DNA from: an uncultured Peptococcaceae bacterium
GTDB lineage: Bacteria; Bacillota; Peptococcia; Peptococcales; Peptococcaceae
Length of the DNA: 9,476 bases
Direction of reading: 5' to 3'
Assembly: GCA_937976375.1 (NCBI GenBank)
Contig: CALJRU010000008.1
Span: 1 to 9,476, forward strand
The translations under genes were made by a program, and so were the position numbers. Every line of letters starts with the position of its first letter. Position 1 is the stretch's first letter. Positions 6,218-9,476 of this stretch are shown here, one piece after another. The notes below the pieces were generated by a model. It was not told the DNA's origin, ran no database searches, and worked only from the letters and a program-made list of their open reading frames with translations.

Positions 6218-6244
6218 GATGATTGATTGTATGTGAAGAAAAGA

Positions 6245-6266
6245 TGGACATACCGATGGTTGTCCA
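6245..6266 (+). promoter_or_regulatory. Leader hairpin directly before the feoAB RBS
   Basis: TGGACA (6245-6250), a bulged T, ACC, loop GAT, GGT and TGTCCA (6261-6266) form a nine-pair hairpin with one bulge. It ends two bases before the ribosome binding site AGGAGA (6269-6274). No U-run follows, so it is not a terminator. It could modulate translation or mRNA stability; this is inference. Confidence 0.5.
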
Positions 6267-6279
6267 GTAGGAGAAGATT

Positions 6280-8646
6280 ATGGAGAATGCAAAGATAGGT
6301 TCCTTACGCGGTTTGGAAATCGGTGAATCGGCACAAATTGTTGCTGTCGGTGGTGAGGACCAGCTGCGTAAGCATTTATTAGACATGGGGCTCATTCCAG
6401 GGACCTATGTCAAGTTGGTAAAATATGCACCACTCGGAGATCCGATGCAGCTGACGGTGCATGGCTATGAATTAACATTACGGTTGGCGGATGCGGAGCA
6501 AATTCAGGTAAAGCCCATTGATCCAAGTCTGCTGCATACACATGAGGCGGCGCCGCGCACGCCGTTGATTGAACACCCTGGATTGGGCGAAGGCGGCATT
6601 TATCATGATAAGGACAATGAAATGCCATTGCCAGACAGCGAAACTTTGACGTTTGCGTTGGCGGGCAATCAGAATTGTGGCAAGACGACATTATTCAACC
6701 AGCTCACAGGTGCCAACCAGCATGTTGGTAATTTCCCTGGTGTTACCGTTGATCGGAAAGATGGTGTGATCCGTGGTCACGATAATACACTGGTAACAGA
6801 TTTGCCAGGGATCTATTCAATGTCCCCTTACAGCAGTGAAGAAATTGTGACACGTCGTTTTCTATTGAAAGAAAAGCCACGTGGCATTATCAATATTGTT
6901 GACGCAACAAATATTGAACGCAACCTGTATCTCACCATGCAGTTGTTGGAGCTGGGTATTCCAATGGTTGTCGCCTTGAATATGATGGATGAGGTCAACG
7001 CCAATGGTGGAACCATTCATGTTAACGCCTTAGAAGAACAATTGGGCGTGCCAGTCGTTCCTATTTCGGCAGCGAAGAATCAAGGGATCGAAGAACTGAT
7101 TGACCATGCCATTCACGTTGCAAAATATCAGGAGCGCCCTTTGCGTTCAGATTTTTGCAAAGACACCGAGGATGGCGGTGCGGTGCATCGCTGCATTCAC
7201 GCCATCATGCATTTGATAGAGGACCATGCGGATAAGGTTGGTATTCCAGTGCGCTTCGCGGCGACAAAATTGATTGAAGGCGACGATATTATTGAAAAAG
7301 CATTGTCACTGGATGACAACGAAAAAGCCATGCTCGAGCACATTATTCAGCAAATGGAAGCAGAACGAGGCTTGGATCGTGCGGCTGCCATTGCTGATAT
7401 GCGTTTTGATTTCATTTTGAACGTGTGTGGGGATACGGTTGTTAAGCCGCATGAAAGCAAGGAGCATGCCCGCAGCCGTAAAGCAGACGAAATTTTGACC
7501 GGCCGTTGGACAGCAATTCCGACGTTTATTGTGATTATGGCAGCTATTTTTTATTTGACATTCAACGTCATTGGTTCCTGGCTGCAAGGCATCTTAGAGA
7601 CTGTTATTGGCTGGTTGTCTGATGTGGTTGTAGGCTTTTTAGAAGCGGTTCATGTTAACGAAGTGCTTGTTTCTTTGGTTCGAGATGGCATTTTCGGCGG
7701 CGTTGGGACTGTGTTGAGCTTCTTGCCAATCATCATTACACTGTTCTTTTTCCTGTCGTTATTGGAAGACAGTGGTTACATGGCGCGTGTTGCTTTTGTT
7801 ATGGATAAGCTTTTGCGAAAAATTGGTTTGTCTGGGCGCAGTATTGTGCCGCTCCTGATTGGTTTTGGCTGCTCGGTGCCCGCCATCATGGCAAGCCGCA
7901 CGCTGCCTTCAGAGCGTGACCGCAAAATGACAGTGCTTCTGACACCATTCATGAGTTGTAGTGCGAAGGTGCCGGTATACGGCTTCTTTACTGCTGCATT
8001 CTTTCCTCAAAATGGCGGATTGGTTATGACATTGTTGTACTTCCTAGGCATTATCGTAGGCATTGTTGTGGCCCTCATTTTCCGCAAAACGCTGTTTGCA
8101 GGCGATGCGGTGCCATTTGTGATGGAACTGCCAAATTATCGCATGCCATCGGCAAAAAGCGTAGGCATGTTGTTATGGGATAAATCGCGTGATTTTATTG
8201 AACGTGCATTTACAGTCATTTTTGTGGCAACGCTGATCATTTGGTTCCTGAATCAGTTTACGCTGACATTGAATGTTGCTGTGGATCCACAGGATAGTAT
8301 GTTGGCGGGTATTGCAGGTATTATTGCTCCAATCTTTGCACCATTGGGCTTTGGTGACTGGCGTATTTGTGCATCGCTGATTACGGGCTTTATGGCAAAA
8401 GAAAGCGTAGTCTCTACGCTGCTGGTCCTTTTTGGCAGCGAAGGAGCGGTTCAGGCACTTTTGACACCATTAACTGCGGCATCACTGCTGGTCTTCTGTC
8501 TGCTCTATACACCATGTGCCGCAGCAGTCAGTGCCGTGCGTCGCGAGTTAGGTACCAAATGGATGTGTTATGTCATTGTATTTCAATGTGTGATCGCTTG
8601 GATTGTGGCATTTATTGTTAAACTAGGGTTGAGTGTATTATTGTAA
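6280..8646 (+). CDS. feoB: Fused FeoA-FeoB ferrous iron transporter
   Basis: This 788-residue protein imports Fe(II) across the cytoplasmic membrane. Residues 1-80 are a complete FeoA-like SH3 domain (HLLDMGLIPG 32-41, then the GYELTLR strand). After a linker of about 40 residues comes the FeoB G domain: G1 GNQNCGKTT (129-137), the G2 region NFPGVTVDRK (151-160), G3 DLPG (174-177), G4 NMMD (234-237) and G5 SAAKNQG (263-269). A helical spacer region reaches about 405. The membrane domain carries the Cys-containing gate motifs GFGCSVPAIM (528-537), FMSCSAKVP (557-565) and LYTPCAAAVSAVRRE (742-756). In many bacteria FeoA and FeoB are separate genes; fusions are known but less common. No FeoC gene is adjacent. 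ATG 6280 has AGGAGA five bases upstream. The gene has its own promoter, leader hairpin and terminator, so it is probably monocistronic. Confidence 0.95.
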   Translation: MENAKIGSLRGLEIGESAQIVAVGGEDQLRKHLLDMGLIPGTYVKLVKYAPLGDPMQLTVHGYELTLRLADAEQIQVKPIDPSLLHTHEAAPRTPLIEHPGLGEGGIYHDKDNEMPLPDSETLTFALAGNQNCGKTTLFNQLTGANQHVGNFPGVTVDRKDGVIRGHDNTLVTDLPGIYSMSPYSSEEIVTRRFLLKEKPRGIINIVDATNIERNLYLTMQLLELGIPMVVALNMMDEVNANGGTIHVNALEEQLGVPVVPISAAKNQGIEELIDHAIHVAKYQERPLRSDFCKDTEDGGAVHRCIHAIMHLIEDHADKVGIPVRFAATKLIEGDDIIEKALSLDDNEKAMLEHIIQQMEAERGLDRAAAIADMRFDFILNVCGDTVVKPHESKEHARSRKADEILTGRWTAIPTFIVIMAAIFYLTFNVIGSWLQGILETVIGWLSDVVVGFLEAVHVNEVLVSLVRDGIFGGVGTVLSFLPIIITLFFFLSLLEDSGYMARVAFVMDKLLRKIGLSGRSIVPLLIGFGCSVPAIMASRTLPSERDRKMTVLLTPFMSCSAKVPVYGFFTAAFFPQNGGLVMTLLYFLGIIVGIVVALIFRKTLFAGDAVPFVMELPNYRMPSAKSVGMLLWDKSRDFIERAFTVIFVATLIIWFLNQFTLTLNVAVDPQDSMLAGIAGIIAPIFAPLGFGDWRICASLITGFMAKESVVSTLLVLFGSEGAVQALLTPLTAASLLVFCLLYTPCAAAVSAVRRELGTKWMCYVIVFQCVIAWIVAFIVKLGLSVLL

Positions 8647-8657
8647 AGAACATAATA

Positions 8658-8686
8658 AAGAGATCAGAAAAACTGGTCTCTTTTTT
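8658..8686 (+). terminator. Intrinsic terminator after feoAB
   Basis: AAGAGATCAG (8658-8667) pairs with CTGGTCTCTT (8673-8682), one G-U pair, around a loop of five A. The T-run spans 8681-8686. It begins 12 bases after the feoAB stop. Confidence 0.87.
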
Positions 8687-8692
8687 GTTTTG

Positions 8693-8701
8693 TGATATGA
8701 T
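8693..8701 (+). promoter_or_regulatory. Possible extended -10 for the thioredoxin-like gene
   Basis: TGATATGAT (8693-8701) fits an extended -10 element, but no -35 box is seen because the feoAB terminator occupies that position. Transcription would start near 8708, almost at the ribosome binding site. Read-through from feoAB is the alternative. Confidence 0.3.
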
Positions 8702-8723
8702 GAGTAAAAGGAGGCTGAGCGTG

Positions 8724-9053
8724 ATGAAACATCTTCTTGATGGACAAAAACTTGACGATATCGTACAGGAAAAGCCGATTGTTGTTATTGAGATCGGCAG
8801 CATTCGTTGTTGTGCGTGTTCGGCCATCAGTCAGAAATTGGATGTACGTTACATAGATAATGATAAGGTGGCATGTTATAGCGTGTCTTTGGAAGCGCAG
8901 CCGGAAATTTCTGCGAAAATGGGCATTTATAGTGCGCCTGCGGTGCTTGTTTATGTGGAAGGACGCTTGACCATTCGTGAAGCGGGAGTCATGAGCGTGG
9001 AAGACATTTTTGCACGCATCGCTCGGTATGAGCAATTGCTGGGAAGTGCATAG
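8724..9053 (+). CDS. Small thioredoxin-fold protein, CCAC active site
   Basis: This 109-residue protein looks like a thioredoxin-fold thiol-disulfide protein. The redox motif is Cys29-Cys30-Ala31-Cys32 after strand VVIEIGS, so the CxxC pair is Cys29/Cys32 with an extra Cys30 between. The expected cis-proline is Pro72 in YSAPAVLVY, followed by the last strands and the C-terminal helix. No signal peptide is seen, so it should be cytoplasmic. ATG 8724 has AGGAGG (8709-8714) nine bases upstream; GTG 8721, six bases away, is equally possible and adds one residue. An electron donor/acceptor role is inferred from the fold; the partner is unknown. Canonical thioredoxin has WCGPC, so this is a divergent member rather than the main thioredoxin. 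It is followed after 33 bases by the Cdd1-like gene and probably shares a transcript with it. Confidence 0.75.
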   Translation: MKHLLDGQKLDDIVQEKPIVVIEIGSIRCCACSAISQKLDVRYIDNDKVACYSVSLEAQPEISAKMGIYSAPAVLVYVEGRLTIREAGVMSVEDIFARIARYEQLLGSA

Positions 9054-9086
9054 TATGAAGAGTAATGAATGGAGAAGAGGTCGCGT

Positions 9087-9368
9087 ATGTGTGATTTAAC
9101 AGTTATTCCTGGTGTTGGCGTACATATTGCGGCAGATCTTGAAGCTATTGGCATCCATTGTGTAGCGGATTTAAAAGGAAAAGATCCTGAAAAATTGTAC
9201 GTACTCGATTGCGAGCAAAAAGGCTTTCAAGAGGACCGATGTCAGCTGTATGTATTTCGCTGTGCTGTTTATTTTGCTGAACACAAGGATCCGGAGCCGG
9301 AAAAATTAAAGTGGTGGTATTGGAAGGATCATTGCTATCCAGATAAAAAAGAAAGCCGCCTGAAATGA
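9087..9368 (+). CDS. Cdd1-family helix-hairpin-helix protein
   Basis: This 93-residue protein fits the Cdd1 ('pathogenicity locus') family. It opens with a helix-hairpin-helix, LTVIPGVGVHIAADLEAIGI (4-23), a motif that usually contacts nucleic acid backbone. The family core continues with VADLKGKDPEKLY, a segment with DRCQLYVFRCAVYFAE and the ending LKWWYWKD. Function is not established despite the family name, and nothing here suggests virulence. ATG 9087 is chosen because AAGAGG (9075-9080) is six bases upstream and it starts right before the conserved domain; ATG 9069 would add six residues without a good ribosome binding site. The stop codon lies inside the terminator hairpin. Confidence 0.8.
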   Translation: MCDLTVIPGVGVHIAADLEAIGIHCVADLKGKDPEKLYVLDCEQKGFQEDRCQLYVFRCAVYFAEHKDPEPEKLKWWYWKDHCYPDKKESRLK

Positions 9369-9382
9369 GGCGGCTTTCTTTT
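9347..9382. terminator. Bidirectional-type terminator overlapping a gene end
   Basis: GAAAGCCGCCT (9351-9361) pairs perfectly with AGGCGGCTTTC (9368-9378) around a six-base loop. AAAA before and TTTT after extend the symmetry to 15 pairs and would give a U-run in both directions. The hairpin includes the last codons and the TGA of the Cdd1-like gene. Confidence 0.85.
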
Positions 9383-9398
9383 GTGGAACCGAAGTATG

Positions 9399-9425
9399 AA
9401 AAAGGCTCTTCATGATGAAGAGCCT
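9399..9425 (-). terminator. Probable terminator for a leftward gene
   Basis: AGGCTCTTC (9403-9411) pairs with GAAGAGCCT (9417-9425) around loop ATGAT. On the + strand nothing T-rich follows. On the - strand the hairpin is followed by five T (complement of 9399-9403), so it reads as a terminator for a gene entering from the right. Confidence 0.6.
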
Positions 9426-9435
9426 CAGCTTGTCG

Positions 9436-9463
9436 AAAAAGGTCACCGCAAGGTGGCCTTTTT
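9436..9463. terminator. Bidirectional hairpin with GCAA tetraloop
   Basis: AAAAAGGTCACC (9436-9447) pairs with GGTGGCCTTTTT (9452-9463), one G-U pair, closed by a GCAA tetraloop of the stable GNRA class. The A-run and T-run at the ends make it a candidate terminator in both directions. Confidence 0.75.
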
Positions 9464-9476
9464 CTCGTCTTAAGCC

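Noticed and set aside
1..9476. CRISPR array, insertion sequence, integrase, toxin-antitoxin or defence system
   Set aside because: I found no regularly spaced repeats, transposase, recombinase or defence-type domains. The only gene damage is a nonsense codon and a deletion, with no terminal repeats.

Overview
This is a chromosomal, housekeeping-type window of about 9.5 kb from a moderately AT-rich bacterium. AGGAGG-type ribosome binding sites, GTG and TTG starts, compact hairpin-plus-U-run terminators, a YmdB-type phosphodiesterase, a HAAS/DUF1700 membrane protein and a fused FeoA-FeoB suggest Bacillota. Negativicutes or a related anaerobic lineage is my guess; nothing here fixes the genus. 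All genes lie on the + strand. I see no insertion sequence, phage gene, CRISPR array or recognisable defence system.

Region 1 (1-3298) holds a damaged transporter/hydrolase pair. An AT-rich leader of almost 390 bases with two dyad symmetries precedes an MFS permease gene that carries an in-frame TAA (646-648). Near 1590-1605 the permease runs, inside its last membrane helix, straight into the N-terminal coding sequence of a YtcJ-like amidohydrolase in another frame, as expected for a deletion that removed the end of one gene and the start of the next. The rest of the amidohydrolase is intact with all expected metal ligands and ends before a 13-bp hairpin.

Region 2 (3426-3582) is a self-contained small-RNA unit: a near-consensus promoter, a tRNA-His(GTG) with the G-1:C73 identity pair, and a strong terminator. 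Its anticodon loop has six bases instead of seven.

Region 3 (3604-6164) is an operon of a YmdB-like metallophosphoesterase and a menaquinone-biosynthesis C-methyltransferase overlapping by ATGA, followed by a DUF1700 membrane protein. A 10-bp palindromic motif is repeated exactly 22 bp apart at the end of the methyltransferase gene. The methyltransferase implies a menaquinone-based respiratory chain.

Region 4 (6192-9476) is the ferrous-iron uptake gene feoAB, with an extended -10 promoter and a leader hairpin just before its ribosome binding site. After a terminator come a small thioredoxin-fold protein with a CCAC active site and a Cdd1-family helix-hairpin-helix protein. The window ends in three closely packed terminator-like hairpins; one reads as a terminator for a leftward gene lying beyond the right edge.

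The strongest observations are the broken and fused permease/amidohydrolase locus and the tRNA-His with a shortened anticodon loop. Either could be biology (gene decay) or consensus errors, and each can be checked against reads.
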